Below, piece by piece: positions 1 to 7,845 of a stretch of DNA of 36,080 nt. The position numbers and the translations under genes were made by a program. How positions within the stretch are numbered: position 1 is the stretch's first letter; each line of letters starts with the position of its first letter. Under the pieces are notes generated by a model that saw nothing but the letters and a program-made list of their open reading frames with translations, was not told where the DNA came from and made no database searches. Source of the DNA: Actinomycetota bacterium (GTDB lineage: Bacteria > Actinomycetota > Actinomycetes > Actinomycetales > Microbacteriaceae); the NCBI GenBank assembly GCA_005778835.1, contig SXMG01000007.1, positions 1 through 36,080 of the forward strand. Reading direction: 5' to 3'.

Positions 1-197
1 CCGGTCTGGGCGAGGCCGACGACATCGCGGCCGGCCAGCAGTGCAGGGATCGTGGCGGCCTGAATCGCGCTCGGCGTCTCGTAGCCGACGTCGGCGAGGG
101 CCGCGAGCACGGCATCGCTGAGCCCCAGCTCGCTGAACGGAGGGGTCGTGGGGGCGCTATCGGCCTCGGTGCGGGTCGTGTCGTCGTGAGGCGTCAT
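1..197 (-). CDS. DEAD-box ATP-dependent RNA helicase (N-terminal fragment)
   Basis: The gene runs off the left edge of the window, so only the first 65 residues are visible. They hold the Q motif of DEAD-box helicases: a Phe and LGL followed by GYETPSAIQ, then [17 protein letters not shown], which leads into motif I (Walker A, AQTGSGKT in the family). These enzymes unwind short RNA duplexes using ATP, in ribosome assembly or mRNA turnover. The first ~20 residues are a Thr/Asp-rich tail. The ATG at 197 is chosen because a TACCGT box sits exactly 6 nt before it, as at many genes here. The subfamily (DeaD, RhlE or CsdA-like) cannot be decided from this fragment. Confidence 0.9.
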   Translation of the reverse strand, partial: MTPHDDTTRTEADSAPTTPPFSELGLSDAVLAALADVGYETPSAIQAATIPALLAGRDVVGLAQT

Positions 198-209
198 GGG
201 TTAACGGTA
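198..209 (-). promoter_or_regulatory. Leaderless-type -10 box of the DEAD-box helicase
   Basis: On the minus strand TACCGT (209-204) is followed by 6 nt (TAACCC) and the ATG, so transcription should begin at or next to the start codon. No Shine-Dalgarno sequence lies in this gap. Confidence 0.55.
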
Positions 210-232
210 TGCCCTCGCATGAGCGCGGGCCG

Positions 233-1324
233 TCAGATGCTCGCGCGCTGCTGCAGCATCGGGCATTCGAAGGGGTCGCGCTCGCTCAGTCCGACGCGAT
301 TGATATAGCGGATCACGATGCCGTACGACTCGAAGAGACCCGTGCTCGTGTAGGGAATGCCTCGATCTCGGCAGTACGACTCGATCATCGGTGCCGCTCG
401 ACGGAGGTTCGGCCTCGGCATGGTCGGAAACAGATGGTGCTCGACCTGGTAGTTGAGCCCGCCGAGCAGGATGTCGATGGCACGACCGCCGCGCACATTG
501 CGGCTCATCATGACCTGCCGGGTCAGGAAATCGAGGCGGATGCCCGCAGGCACGACGGGCATGCCCTTGTGGTTGGGGGCGAACGATGCGCCCATGGCGA
601 CACCGAAGACCGCGAGCTGCACGGCGAGGAACGCCACGGCGACACCGGGGGAGAGCACCCAGAACACGAGGGCGACGAATCCGCCCAGCCTGATCATGAG
701 GAAGGTGATCTCAACGGCGCGGTGCGGAACGGGTTCGCGCGAGAACACGCGATGCAGCGCCGAGAGGTGCAGCGAGATGCCTTCGAACATGAGCAGCGGA
801 AAGAACAGTGCGCCCTGGTGCTGCATGAGCCAGCGCAGCGGGCGCGACCGTGTCTCGGCGACCTTCGCGGGGGTGACCGCGATGACCGGCATCTCGATGT
901 CTGGATCCTGCCCCACCTGGTTCGGGTAGAGGTGGTGGGCGGTGTGCTTGGTCTGCCACCAGCCGATGCTCAGGCCCACGAAGAGGTCGGCGACGATGTA
1001 GCTCGTCCAGAGGTTCCATCGCGCCGACGTGAAGATCTGCCGATGCGCGGCGTCGTGGCCGAGAAACGCGGCCTGCGTGAAGAGCATGCCCGCGACGGCA
1101 GCGGTGATGAGCTGCCACCAGGTGTCTCCGATGATGATGAAGATCGCGATGCCGATCGCCGCGATCACGGGCAGCGCGATGAGGCGCACCCAGTAGTGGG
1201 CGTGTCGACGCTCGAGCAGCCCGGCGCCGCGCACGGTCAGGGCGATCTCGCGATAGTCGCCCTGAGGCTCAGGTGAGACCGGCCGAGGGCGTGTGCTCAC
1301 GACGCGGGGTGCAGTGGTTGTCAC
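233..1324 (-). CDS. Fatty acid desaturase (acyl-lipid/acyl-CoA, membrane-bound)
   Basis: This 363-residue membrane di-iron desaturase introduces cis double bonds into acyl chains and so tunes membrane fluidity. It has the three histidine boxes of the family: HDAAH, HTAHH and QVEHH, the last within [17 protein letters not shown]. Hydrophobic pairs lie between them. The QVEHH form places it with DesA3/linoleoyl-CoA-type desaturases. The frame stays open to an ATG at 1390. The GTG at 1324 is preferred because GGAG lies 5 nt upstream of it and because a TACCAT -10-like box overlaps the ATG at 1390. The leader can fold over this ribosome site (see the hairpin at 1332-1373). It is divergent from rlmN. 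Position and electron donor specificity of the double bond are unknown. Confidence 0.9.
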   Translation of the reverse strand: MTTTAPRVVSTRPRPVSPEPQGDYREIALTVRGAGLLERRHAHYWVRLIALPVIAAIGIAIFIIIGDTWWQLITAAVAGMLFTQAAFLGHDAAHRQIFTSARWNLWTSYIVADLFVGLSIGWWQTKHTAHHLYPNQVGQDPDIEMPVIAVTPAKVAETRSRPLRWLMQHQGALFFPLLMFEGISLHLSALHRVFSREPVPHRAVEITFLMIRLGGFVALVFWVLSPGVAVAFLAVQLAVFGVAMGASFAPNHKGMPVVPAGIRLDFLTRQVMMSRNVRGGRAIDILLGGLNYQVEHHLFPTMPRPNLRRAAPMIESYCRDRGIPYTSTGLFESYGIVIRYINRVGLSERDPFECPMLQQRASI

Positions 1325-1331
1325 GAAGACT

Positions 1332-1373
1332 CCAGACCGGGGCGAGAAGACGAGTGCGCCGACCAGGGTCTGG
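1332..1373 (-). promoter_or_regulatory. Hairpin in the desaturase mRNA leader overlapping the ribosome site
   Basis: In the minus-strand RNA CCAGACC (1373-1367) pairs perfectly with GGTCTGG (1338-1332). An inner GGCG/CGCC stem is possible. The last two bases of the 3' arm are the first two of the GGAG ribosome site (1333-1330) of the GTG start at 1324. Pairing would therefore partly hide the site. Confidence 0.4.
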
Positions 1374-1388
1374 GGTTGCCGCGCCTTC

Positions 1389-1394
1389 ATGGTA
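1389..1394 (-). promoter_or_regulatory. Candidate -10 box of the desaturase gene
   Basis: TACCAT on the minus strand fits the TANNNT pattern used across the window and would start transcription near 1382, giving a leader of about 60 nt. No convincing -35 element is visible. Confidence 0.3.
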
Positions 1395-1503
1395 CGGCGC
1401 GGGGTTCTCCCCGGTGCCCACGCACAGGAAGACCTATGGTCTCTGGCAGGCGCGTCTCGGCTCAGCCCTCACCGTGGCAGGAAGCCGGAGGGTCGCGAGG
1501 CCG

Positions 1504-1515
1504 TACCCTGGAGAC
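1504..1515 (+). promoter_or_regulatory. Leaderless-type -10 box of rlmN
   Basis: TACCCT (1504-1509) is followed by 6 nt and the ATG at 1516. The GGAG in the 6-nt gap looks like a ribosome site but is too close to the start codon to act as one. Confidence 0.5.
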
Positions 1516-2757
1516 ATGGCTTCTGAGCGCGGCATCCGCAACAACGGCGCTGTCGCGACCCCGCCGTCGACGACGGATGCTCGCCCGCAGGTGCGCCCGA
1601 CGACCGAGGGCTGGCAGCAGAAGATGGGCCCCGACGGGCGCCCGGTGCTGCAGTTCGCCGAGCCGAAGCGCGGCAAGCCGCCGGTGCACCTCGCCGACCT
1701 GACCCCCGAGCAGCGCGTCGAGCGCGTGACCGAGCTCGGGCTGCCCGGTTTTCGCGCCAAGCAGCTGAGCACCCACTACTTCACCCACTACACGACCGAC
1801 CCCGCGGCGATGACCGACCTGCCCGCCGCCCAGCGCGACGAGCTCGTCGCCGGCATGCTGCCGCCGCTACTGACCGAGGTGCGACGGCTGCGTACCGACA
1901 ACGGCGACACCATCAAGTTCCTCTGGAAGCTGCACGACGGAGCGCTCGTCGAGAGCGTGCTCATGCGCTACCCGGGCCGCATCACGCTGTGCGTCTCGAG
2001 CCAGGCCGGTTGCGGCATGAACTGTCCGTTCTGCGCCACGGGCCAGGCGGGGCTCACGCGCAACATGTCGGCCGCCGAGATCATCGATCAGATCGTGCAG
2101 GCCAATGCGGCGATCGCCGCGGGCGAGCTCGGCGGCAAGAAGCGCGGCGAGACGACTCCCGAGCGCGTGAGCAACATCGTCTTCATGGGCATGGGCGAGC
2201 CGCTCGCCAACTACAACCGGGTGATGGATGCTCTGCGCACGATGGTCGAGCCGCAGCCGCACGGGCTCGGCATGAGCGCTCGGCACATCACTGTGTCGAC
2301 GGTCGGACTCGTGCCGGCCATCCTGAAGCTCGCCGAGGAGAAGATTCCCGTCACGTTCGCGCTGAGCCTGCACGCGCCCGACGACCAGTTGCGCGACGAG
2401 CTCATCCCCGTCAACTCGCGCTGGAAGGTCGATGAGGCCCTCGATGCCGCGCGCGCCTACTTCGACGCGACCGGCCGGCGGGTGTCGATCGAGTACGCGC
2501 TCATCAAAGACATGAACGACCACGCCTGGCGGGCCGACCTGCTCGCCCAGAAGCTGCTCGAGCGGGGTCGCGGCTGGGTGCACGTCAACCCGATTCCGCT
2601 GAATCCCACTCCCGGCTCGATCTGGACGAGCTCAGAGCCCGCGGTCATGCGCGAGTTCGTGCGCCGGCTCGACGACGCCGGAATTCCGACGACGCTGCGC
2701 GACACCCGCGGCAAAGAGATCGACGGAGCCTGCGGCCAGCTCGCCGCCGCCGAATAG
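1516..2757 (+). CDS. rlmN: Dual-specificity 23S rRNA/tRNA adenine-C2 methyltransferase RlmN
   Basis: This 413-residue radical-SAM enzyme methylates C2 of A2503 in 23S rRNA and A37 in a subset of tRNAs. The cluster-binding CxxxCxxC motif is present as CGMNCPFC, followed by [14 protein letters not shown]-binding GMGEP follows in [18 protein letters not shown]. The mechanistic cysteine near the C terminus is in [16 protein letters not shown]. The N-terminal ~50 residues are variable and Pro/Thr-rich; the HhH-like part ([16 protein letters not shown]) precedes the barrel. The frame is open further upstream, but the start at 1516 is supported by the -10 spacing and by the usual family length. Identification is secure. 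Confidence 0.97.
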   Translation: MASERGIRNNGAVATPPSTTDARPQVRPTTEGWQQKMGPDGRPVLQFAEPKRGKPPVHLADLTPEQRVERVTELGLPGFRAKQLSTHYFTHYTTDPAAMTDLPAAQRDELVAGMLPPLLTEVRRLRTDNGDTIKFLWKLHDGALVESVLMRYPGRITLCVSSQAGCGMNCPFCATGQAGLTRNMSAAEIIDQIVQANAAIAAGELGGKKRGETTPERVSNIVFMGMGEPLANYNRVMDALRTMVEPQPHGLGMSARHITVSTVGLVPAILKLAEEKIPVTFALSLHAPDDQLRDELIPVNSRWKVDEALDAARAYFDATGRRVSIEYALIKDMNDHAWRADLLAQKLLERGRGWVHVNPIPLNPTPGSIWTSSEPAVMREFVRRLDDAGIPTTLRDTRGKEIDGACGQLAAAE

Positions 2758-2784
2758 CCGCCCCCGAACATCCCTCGACTCGGC

Positions 2785-2796
2785 CATACTGGGCCT
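2785..2796 (+). promoter_or_regulatory. Leaderless-type -10 box of the flotillin gene
   Basis: CATACT (2785-2790), one base from TANNNT, lies exactly 6 nt before the ATG at 2797. The 39-nt gap after rlmN has no ribosome site. Confidence 0.45.
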
Positions 2797-4224
2797 ATGT
2801 TCCTCGACTCGATCAATCAGTTCTTCACGCAGATCGTCGGCATCAGCGTTGCCGTCGTCATCTCCCTCATCGTCATCATCGTGCTGCTGCGCTCGATCAA
2901 GGTGGCGAAGCCCGACGAGGCGATCATCGTCACCTCTCGCCAGCGCACGCCGAAAGAGCGCGAGCAGAACCACGAGAAGGAGAACGTGGGCCAGAAGGTC
3001 GTCTTCGGCTCGCGCGTCTTCGTCAAGCCGATCATCGAGGCCTACTTCAAGCTCAGCCTGCGGTCGCGGCAGCTCAACGTGCAGGCCACTGCGCAGACCC
3101 GTGACGCCATCACGATTCGCGTCAACGCCGTCGCCGTCGTCAAGGTCGGCGGTTCGGAGGCCATGGTGCGCGCCGCCGCCCAGCGCTTCTTGAACCAGCA
3201 AGACCAGATCGAATCGTCGACCGAAGAGGTGCTGAGCGGTTCTGTGCGTGCCATTGTCGGCCAACTCACCGTCACCGAGATCATCACCAACCGTTCGGCA
3301 CTGCAGGAACAGGTGCTCGATGCGGTGCGCGAGGCCCTCGACATTCAGGGTCTGCAGATCGACACCCTGCAGATCAAAGAGATCGATGACGACAACAACT
3401 ACATCCGCGACCTCGGTCGTGCGGAGGCTGCGCGCGTTCGTCAGGTCGCCGAGATCGCCGAGGCCCAGGCCCAGCAGGCATCGGAGGAGGCCCGCATCAT
3501 CGCGGCGCAGAAGATCGCCGAAAGCCAGCGCGAGCTGGACCTTCGGAATGCTGCCATCAAGAAAGAGACCGACAAAGCACAGGCCGAAGCCTCGCAGTCT
3601 GCACCGCTGGCAGAGGCGATCGCGCAGCAGGAGGTCGTGAGCCAGCAGGAGGTCACCGCCCAGCGGCGCGTCGGCCTGCGCAAGCAAGAGCTTGATGCCG
3701 AGGTGCGCGCGGTTGCCGACGCGCAGGCCTACACGGTCGAGAAAGAGGCTGCTGCCTCAGCGGCGGCGGCTGTCGCCGCGGCCAACGCTGCCCGTGAAGC
3801 GCGCATCGCGGCGTCAGAGGCTCTCAAGGCAGAAGGTGACGCCGAGGCCAGCGCCATTCGCGCACGTGGCACGGCCGAGGCCGACTCGACGCGGGCGCAG
3901 GCCGAAGCGCTCGCCGAGCGCGCTGAGGCGCTGCTCAAGCAGCGCATCATCGACCAGCTGCCGGAAATCGTGCGCGCCGCCGCCGAACCGCTGGGGGCCA
4001 TCCAGAACATGACCGTCATCTCGTCCGACGGCACGGGCACCAACCAGCTCGGCGAGAACGTCGCCGGGCAGCTCGCCACGTCGACGAAGATCATCAAAGA
4101 CCTCGTGGGCATCGACATCGCCGAGCTCATCAACGGCAAGGTCGTCGGCGAGGCGACGGGCGCCGCAGTCGCGAAGGGCGCGGCGAGCTCGGCTTCACCG
4201 CGGCGCAAGAACACCGAATCTTGA
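2797..4224 (+). CDS. Flotillin/SPFH-domain membrane scaffold protein
   Basis: A 475-residue flotillin. One N-terminal membrane segment (about residues 10-32, rich in I/V/L) is followed by an SPFH/band-7 domain (about 40-210). Next comes a long Ala/Glu-rich coiled coil (about 210-395) with many EA/QA repeats, then a short C-terminal region ending in a Ser/Arg-rich tail. Flotillins oligomerise at the inner face of the membrane and organise ordered lipid domains. Bacterial flotillins often neighbour an NfeD-like gene; none is here. It starts 39 nt after rlmN with its own -10-like box, and a strong hairpin follows its stop codon. The physiological role in this organism cannot be told from the sequence. 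Confidence 0.9.
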   Translation: MFLDSINQFFTQIVGISVAVVISLIVIIVLLRSIKVAKPDEAIIVTSRQRTPKEREQNHEKENVGQKVVFGSRVFVKPIIEAYFKLSLRSRQLNVQATAQTRDAITIRVNAVAVVKVGGSEAMVRAAAQRFLNQQDQIESSTEEVLSGSVRAIVGQLTVTEIITNRSALQEQVLDAVREALDIQGLQIDTLQIKEIDDDNNYIRDLGRAEAARVRQVAEIAEAQAQQASEEARIIAAQKIAESQRELDLRNAAIKKETDKAQAEASQSAPLAEAIAQQEVVSQQEVTAQRRVGLRKQELDAEVRAVADAQAYTVEKEAAASAAAAVAAANAAREARIAASEALKAEGDAEASAIRARGTAEADSTRAQAEALAERAEALLKQRIIDQLPEIVRAAAEPLGAIQNMTVISSDGTGTNQLGENVAGQLATSTKIIKDLVGIDIAELINGKVVGEATGAAVAKGAASSASPRRKNTES

Positions 4225-4234
4225 TGAGCTGAGA

Positions 4235-4269
4235 CGACCGTGCGGGCCCGAACGAGGCCCGCACGGTCG
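4235..4269 (+). terminator. 14-bp GC-rich hairpin between flotillin and GAPDH genes
   Basis: A perfect 14-bp stem (arms 4235-4248 and 4256-4269) with a 7-nt loop (CGAACGA) begins 10 nt after the flotillin stop. There is no T-tract, so it would be a U-less terminator or an RNA-stabilising end. Its right arm ends one base before the -10 box of the next gene. Confidence 0.6.
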
Positions 4270-4270
4270 A

Positions 4271-4282
4271 TAGCGTTGAGGC
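4271..4282 (+). promoter_or_regulatory. Leaderless-type -10 box of the GAPDH gene
   Basis: TAGCGT (4271-4276) is followed by 6 nt (TGAGGC) and the ATG at 4283. The region upstream, where a -35 would be, is occupied by the hairpin at 4235-4269. Confidence 0.55.
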
Positions 4283-5731
4283 ATGACCGACGACGTTCTC
4301 GCCCAGCGCGATGCCTGGAAGGCTCGCGAGACTCTTGCCGAGCAGCTCATTCCCCTCATCGGACGCCTGTACCGCGAGCACGGGGTGATCACGTCGATCC
4401 ACGGTCGGCGTCTCATCAACCAGTCGGCGATCGGCGTGATCAAGGCTCACCGCTACGCCCACCACGTCACGGGTGCGGCTCTTCCGCTCGAGCAGACGAA
4501 GCGGGTGCTGGATGCTCTGCTCACGCTCGACCACGGCCCCGCGTCGCTCGACATCGCGAGACTGCTGCTCGACTACGACGAGCACGGTGGCGGGCGGTCG
4601 CTCGTCGACTACCTGCGCGACGCGCTCGCGCCCACGCAGCGGGCGCCGCGCAACGCGGGCGGCACCGACGTCGTGCTGTACGGCTTCGGGCGCATCGGGC
4701 GGCTGCTCGCGCGCATCCTGATCGCTCACGCCGGCAACGGTGCCGGTCTGCACCTGCGGGCCATCGTCGTGCGTCGCGGCGGCGAGAACGACCTCGTGAA
4801 GCGTGCGAGCCTGCTGCGGCGCGACTCGGTGCACGGGCCGTTCGACGGCTCGATCTCAGTCGACCAGGAGGCGGGCACCATTCTCGCCAACGGCACGCTC
4901 ATCCAGGTCATCTACGCGGACGACCCGGCTGAGATCGACTACACCGCCTACGGCATTCACGACGCGATCGTCGTCGACAACACGGGCCGCTGGCGCGACG
5001 AAGACGGGCTCTCGCAGCACTTGCGATCGACGGGAGTCGCGCGCGTGCTGCTGACGGCGCCCGGCAAGGGCGCGCTGCCGAATGTCGTGCACGGCATCAA
5101 TCACGAGTCGATCGGGCCCGAGCAGCGCATCGTGACGGCCGCGTCGTGCACGACCAACGCGATCACGCCCGTGCTCAAGGTGCTCGACGACGAGTACGGC
5201 ATCGTGCACGGGCACGTCGAGACCGTGCACTCGTTCACCAACGACCAGAACCTCATCGACAACTTCCACAAGGGCGACCGACGCGGCCGGTCGGCAGCGC
5301 TCAACATGGTCATCACCGAGACGGGGGCCGCCAAGGCCGTCGCCAAGGCGCTGCCCGCGCTCGAGGGCAAGCTCACGGGCAACGCCATCCGCGTGCCGAC
5401 GCCCGACGTCTCGATGGCGATTCTCAACCTGCGGCTCGAGCGGCCGACGACGCGCGACGAGGTCAACCACTTCTTGCGCGAGACCTCGCTGCACTCGAGC
5501 CTGCGCCAGCAGATCGACTACATCGAGTCGCCCGAGGTGGTGTCGACCGACTTCATCGGCTCGCACCGGGCCGGCATCGTCGACGGGCTCGCGACCATCT
5601 GCACGGGCGACAACCTCATCGTCTATGTCTGGTACGACAACGAGTACGGCTACAGCTCGCAAGTCGTGCGCGTGCTCGAGACGATGGCGGGAACCCACCC
5701 GACCGTGGTGCCCGAGCGCGTCGGGGCCTAG
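4283..5731 (+). CDS. Glyceraldehyde-3-phosphate dehydrogenase, long GapB-type
   Basis: The 482 residues exceed the usual ~335 of GAPDH because of a ~130-residue helical N-terminal extension, as in the GapB/Gap2 enzymes of corynebacteria. The Rossmann motif is YGFGRIGRLLARIL (about 132-145) and the active site is ASCTTN with catalytic Cys289. The C-terminal WYDNEYGYSSQVVRV is typical. The enzyme interconverts glyceraldehyde-3-phosphate and 1,3-bisphosphoglycerate. GapB-type enzymes are associated with the gluconeogenic, NADP-capable direction in Corynebacterium, but cofactor use here is inferred. It is not in the gap-pgk-tpi cluster, which fits a second, specialised GAPDH. The convergent acyl-CoA dehydrogenase ends 8 nt away. 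Confidence 0.92.
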   Translation: MTDDVLAQRDAWKARETLAEQLIPLIGRLYREHGVITSIHGRRLINQSAIGVIKAHRYAHHVTGAALPLEQTKRVLDALLTLDHGPASLDIARLLLDYDEHGGGRSLVDYLRDALAPTQRAPRNAGGTDVVLYGFGRIGRLLARILIAHAGNGAGLHLRAIVVRRGGENDLVKRASLLRRDSVHGPFDGSISVDQEAGTILANGTLIQVIYADDPAEIDYTAYGIHDAIVVDNTGRWRDEDGLSQHLRSTGVARVLLTAPGKGALPNVVHGINHESIGPEQRIVTAASCTTNAITPVLKVLDDEYGIVHGHVETVHSFTNDQNLIDNFHKGDRRGRSAALNMVITETGAAKAVAKALPALEGKLTGNAIRVPTPDVSMAILNLRLERPTTRDEVNHFLRETSLHSSLRQQIDYIESPEVVSTDFIGSHRAGIVDGLATICTGDNLIVYVWYDNEYGYSSQVVRVLETMAGTHPTVVPERVGA

Positions 5732-5739
5732 CCCCAGCC

Positions 5740-6903
5740 TCAGCGGAAGGCCGCGATGCCGGTGATCGCGTTGCCGAGGATGAGCGTGTGCACGTCGTCG
5801 GTGCCCTCGTAGGTGCGCACCGACTCGAGGTTGTTGGCGTGCCGCAGGGGCGAGTGCTCGAGCGTGATGCCGTTGCCGCCGAGCATCGCTCGGGCCTCGC
5901 GCGCGATCGCGATCGCCTCGCGCGTGTTGTTGAGCTTGCCGACCGAGATCTGGTGCGGCTGCAGTTGCCCCGCGTCTTTCAGTCGCCCGAGCTGCAGCGC
6001 GAGCAAGAAGCCCTTGTCGATCTCGAGCGCCATGTCGACAAGCTTCTGCTGGGTGAGCTGGTACGCCGCGACGGGCTTGCCGAACACCTCGCGCTGCGAG
6101 ACGTAGTCGAGCGCGGCGCGGTAGCTGTCGAGCGCAGCGCCCATGACGCCCCACATGATGCCGTAGCGGGCCTGGTTGAGGCACGTGAAGGGTCCGCGCA
6201 GTCCCTCCGCGCCGGGCAGCTGGGCGTCGGCGGGCACGCGCACCTCGTCGAGCACGATGTCGCACTGAATGGAGGCGCGCATCGACAGCTTCTGCCCGAT
6301 CGGCGTGGCGGTGAAGCCTGCGCTCTCGGTGGGCACGATGTAGCCGCGGATGCCCGCCTCGGTCTGCGCCCAGATCACGGCGATGTCGGCGATCGACGCG
6401 AGGCCGATCCACCGCTTCGACCCCGAGATGACCCAGTCGTCGCCGTCGCGGCGTGCGAAGGTCTGCATCGAGGCCGGGTCGCTGCCGGCATTCGGCTCGG
6501 TGAGGCCGAAGCATCCGATGATCTCGCCCGCCGCCATGCCGGGCAGCCACTGCTGCTTCTGATCCTCAGAGCCGAAGGTGTGGATCGCGGTCATGGCGAG
6601 CGAGCCCTGCACCGACACGAACGTGCGAATGCCGCTGTCGCCGGCCTCGAGCTCCGCCGCCGCGAGACCGTACTCGACCGCGGAACGACCGCCGCCGCCG
6701 TAGCCCTGCAGGTGCATGCCGAGCAGACCGGCCTGCGCCATCGGAGCGATGAGCTCGCGCGGAAACTCGCCGCGGTCGTACCACTCGGCGATACCGGGGC
6801 GAACGTGACTGTCGACGAAGGCGCGCACCCGGTCGCGCGTGGCGCGCTCGGCATCGCTCAGCAGCGCATCGAACCCGATGAGATCGAGGGGCGAGTCGGT
6901 CAT
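5740..6903 (-). CDS. Acyl-CoA dehydrogenase (glutaryl-CoA dehydrogenase-like)
   Basis: A 387-residue flavoenzyme that oxidises acyl-CoA thioesters at the alpha-beta bond. It shows the N-terminal helical domain, the FAD-contacting FGLTEPNAGSDP and WVISGSKRWIG, the ARYGIMWGVMGAALD helix, and the C-terminal ARAMLGGNGIT and RTYEGTDDVHTLILG. The Glu of TYEGT is at the catalytic-base position of the glutaryl-CoA dehydrogenase branch. ATG 6903 is chosen because GAGAGGA lies just upstream; the frame is open further. The EI24-type gene ends 73 nt upstream. Substrate could be glutaryl-CoA or a medium/branched acyl-CoA; no lysine-degradation gene is adjacent to decide. Confidence 0.9.
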   Translation of the reverse strand: MTDSPLDLIGFDALLSDAERATRDRVRAFVDSHVRPGIAEWYDRGEFPRELIAPMAQAGLLGMHLQGYGGGGRSAVEYGLAAAELEAGDSGIRTFVSVQGSLAMTAIHTFGSEDQKQQWLPGMAAGEIIGCFGLTEPNAGSDPASMQTFARRDGDDWVISGSKRWIGLASIADIAVIWAQTEAGIRGYIVPTESAGFTATPIGQKLSMRASIQCDIVLDEVRVPADAQLPGAEGLRGPFTCLNQARYGIMWGVMGAALDSYRAALDYVSQREVFGKPVAAYQLTQQKLVDMALEIDKGFLLALQLGRLKDAGQLQPHQISVGKLNNTREAIAIAREARAMLGGNGITLEHSPLRHANNLESVRTYEGTDDVHTLILGNAITGIAAFR

Positions 6904-6976
6904 GAAGGTCCTCTCTGACGTGCTCTCATCGTGGCGCACGGTCAGCCTTTTGTCCATTTGTATAAGAGGTGCGCGG

Positions 6977-7777
6977 TCAGGTGACCGCAGGCGGCTCCGC
7001 GGCCGCCCTCGCGACGGCATCGCGGGCGAGCAGAGTGGCGCCGACGACCGCGGCCGGCATGACGAACACGGCTCCGCCGGGCACGAGGTAGAGCAGCTGG
7101 GTCGCGATGCCGAAGCCGAGCGCGCGGGCGCGCGAGCCGCGCATGACGGCCGATCGGGAGGCACCGTCGATGCCGCGGGCCTCGAGCGGACGCGTCGTGA
7201 GCTCGCGCTGGATGAGGTGACCGCCGAGCAGCACGCCCGTCACGGGGCCGGTCACGGCGCCGATGAGGGGCAGCAGCCCGGCGAGGAAGGTCAGGATTCC
7301 GTAGGCGATCGCCCGCAGCACGAGCAGCAGCCCGTCGCCGAACGAGCGCCAGAACCGCACGGGGTTCGGCACGAAGTCGCCCAGGTCTTCTTCGGTGCGA
7401 CGCCAGACGCGCTCGTAGAACGGGTCGCCGATGAGCAGGGTGAGGGCCGTGAAGCCGTAGATCGCGCCGATGAGCACGGCGGCGACGAGCGTGATCGCCA
7501 CGGCGGTGCGCAGCGCGTCACGCCAGTCGGCCTGCCACGACTCGGCGAAGCCCGTGATGGCCGTCGCCCACTGCTCGGCGTTGAGCCCCAGCGCGACCAG
7601 CAGCGCCACGATGACGGCAGCCGCGATGACCGCCGGCAGCATGCCGAACAGCATGAGGCCCGGGCGGCGCCGCCAGGTCGCGAACCCGCGCAGCAGGGTG
7701 CCAGCGCCCGCGACGAGCTCGCGCACCGTGCCGGTCGCACGGGATGCGCGGTCGTGCACGCGCCTGCGCTTCGCCAT
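6977..7777 (-). CDS. EI24-domain (CysZ-like) integral membrane protein
   Basis: A 266-residue membrane protein of the EI24/CysZ superfamily. After a basic N terminus (KRRR) it has a WRRRPGLMLFGMLPAVIAA segment, a second helix around 90-115, the family-typical LLIGDPFYERVWRRTEEDLGD loop, and a glycine-rich hydrophobic core (AGLLPLIGAVTGPVTGVLLGG). A C-terminal region LGFGIATQLLYLVPGGAVFVMPAAVVGATLLAR follows. CysZ of E. coli imports sulfate, but actinobacterial EI24 proteins are mostly uncharacterised, so a sulfate role is only possible. The ATG lies 6 nt after a TACGCT box and the gene is divergent from the M20 peptidase. Confidence 0.8.
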   Translation of the reverse strand: MAKRRRVHDRASRATGTVRELVAGAGTLLRGFATWRRRPGLMLFGMLPAVIAAAVIVALLVALGLNAEQWATAITGFAESWQADWRDALRTAVAITLVAAVLIGAIYGFTALTLLIGDPFYERVWRRTEEDLGDFVPNPVRFWRSFGDGLLLVLRAIAYGILTFLAGLLPLIGAVTGPVTGVLLGGHLIQRELTTRPLEARGIDGASRSAVMRGSRARALGFGIATQLLYLVPGGAVFVMPAAVVGATLLARDAVARAAAEPPAVT

Positions 7778-7789
7778 GCGACCAGCGTA
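7778..7789 (-). promoter_or_regulatory. Leaderless-type -10 box of the EI24 gene
   Basis: Minus-strand TACGCT (7789-7784), then GGTCGC, then ATG. Confidence 0.5.
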
Positions 7790-7832
7790 GGCGCGCGGGG
7801 GTTCTCGCCCGACCCTGGCGCGCGCGGCCGAC

Positions 7833-7845
7833 TACGGTGGCAGTC
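7833..7845 (+). promoter_or_regulatory. Leaderless-type -10 box of the M20 peptidase gene
   Basis: TACGGT (7833-7838) is followed by 7 nt and the GTG at 7846. It decides the start, since the frame is open upstream without any ribosome site. Confidence 0.45.

Noticed and set aside
201-206. GTTAAC near the DEAD-box start as a second copy of the GntR operator
   Set aside because: Only the central 6 bp match the palindrome at 28404-28431; the flanks do not, and the bases are explained by the promoter spacing.
1400-1413. CGGGG-TTCT-CCCCG as a terminator
   Set aside because: Only 5 bp, between divergent genes where no transcript needs to end, and without a T-tract.
5723-5735. GGGGC-CTA-GCCCC between convergent GAPDH and acyl-CoA dehydrogenase genes as a terminator
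   Set aside because: Stem of 5 bp with a 3-nt loop that includes the stop codon; too weak to call.
4856-6550. Minus-strand open frame spanning the GAPDH and acyl-CoA dehydrogenase genes
   Set aside because: It runs through the stop junction of two well-supported genes and encodes only Arg/Ala/Gly-rich sequence.
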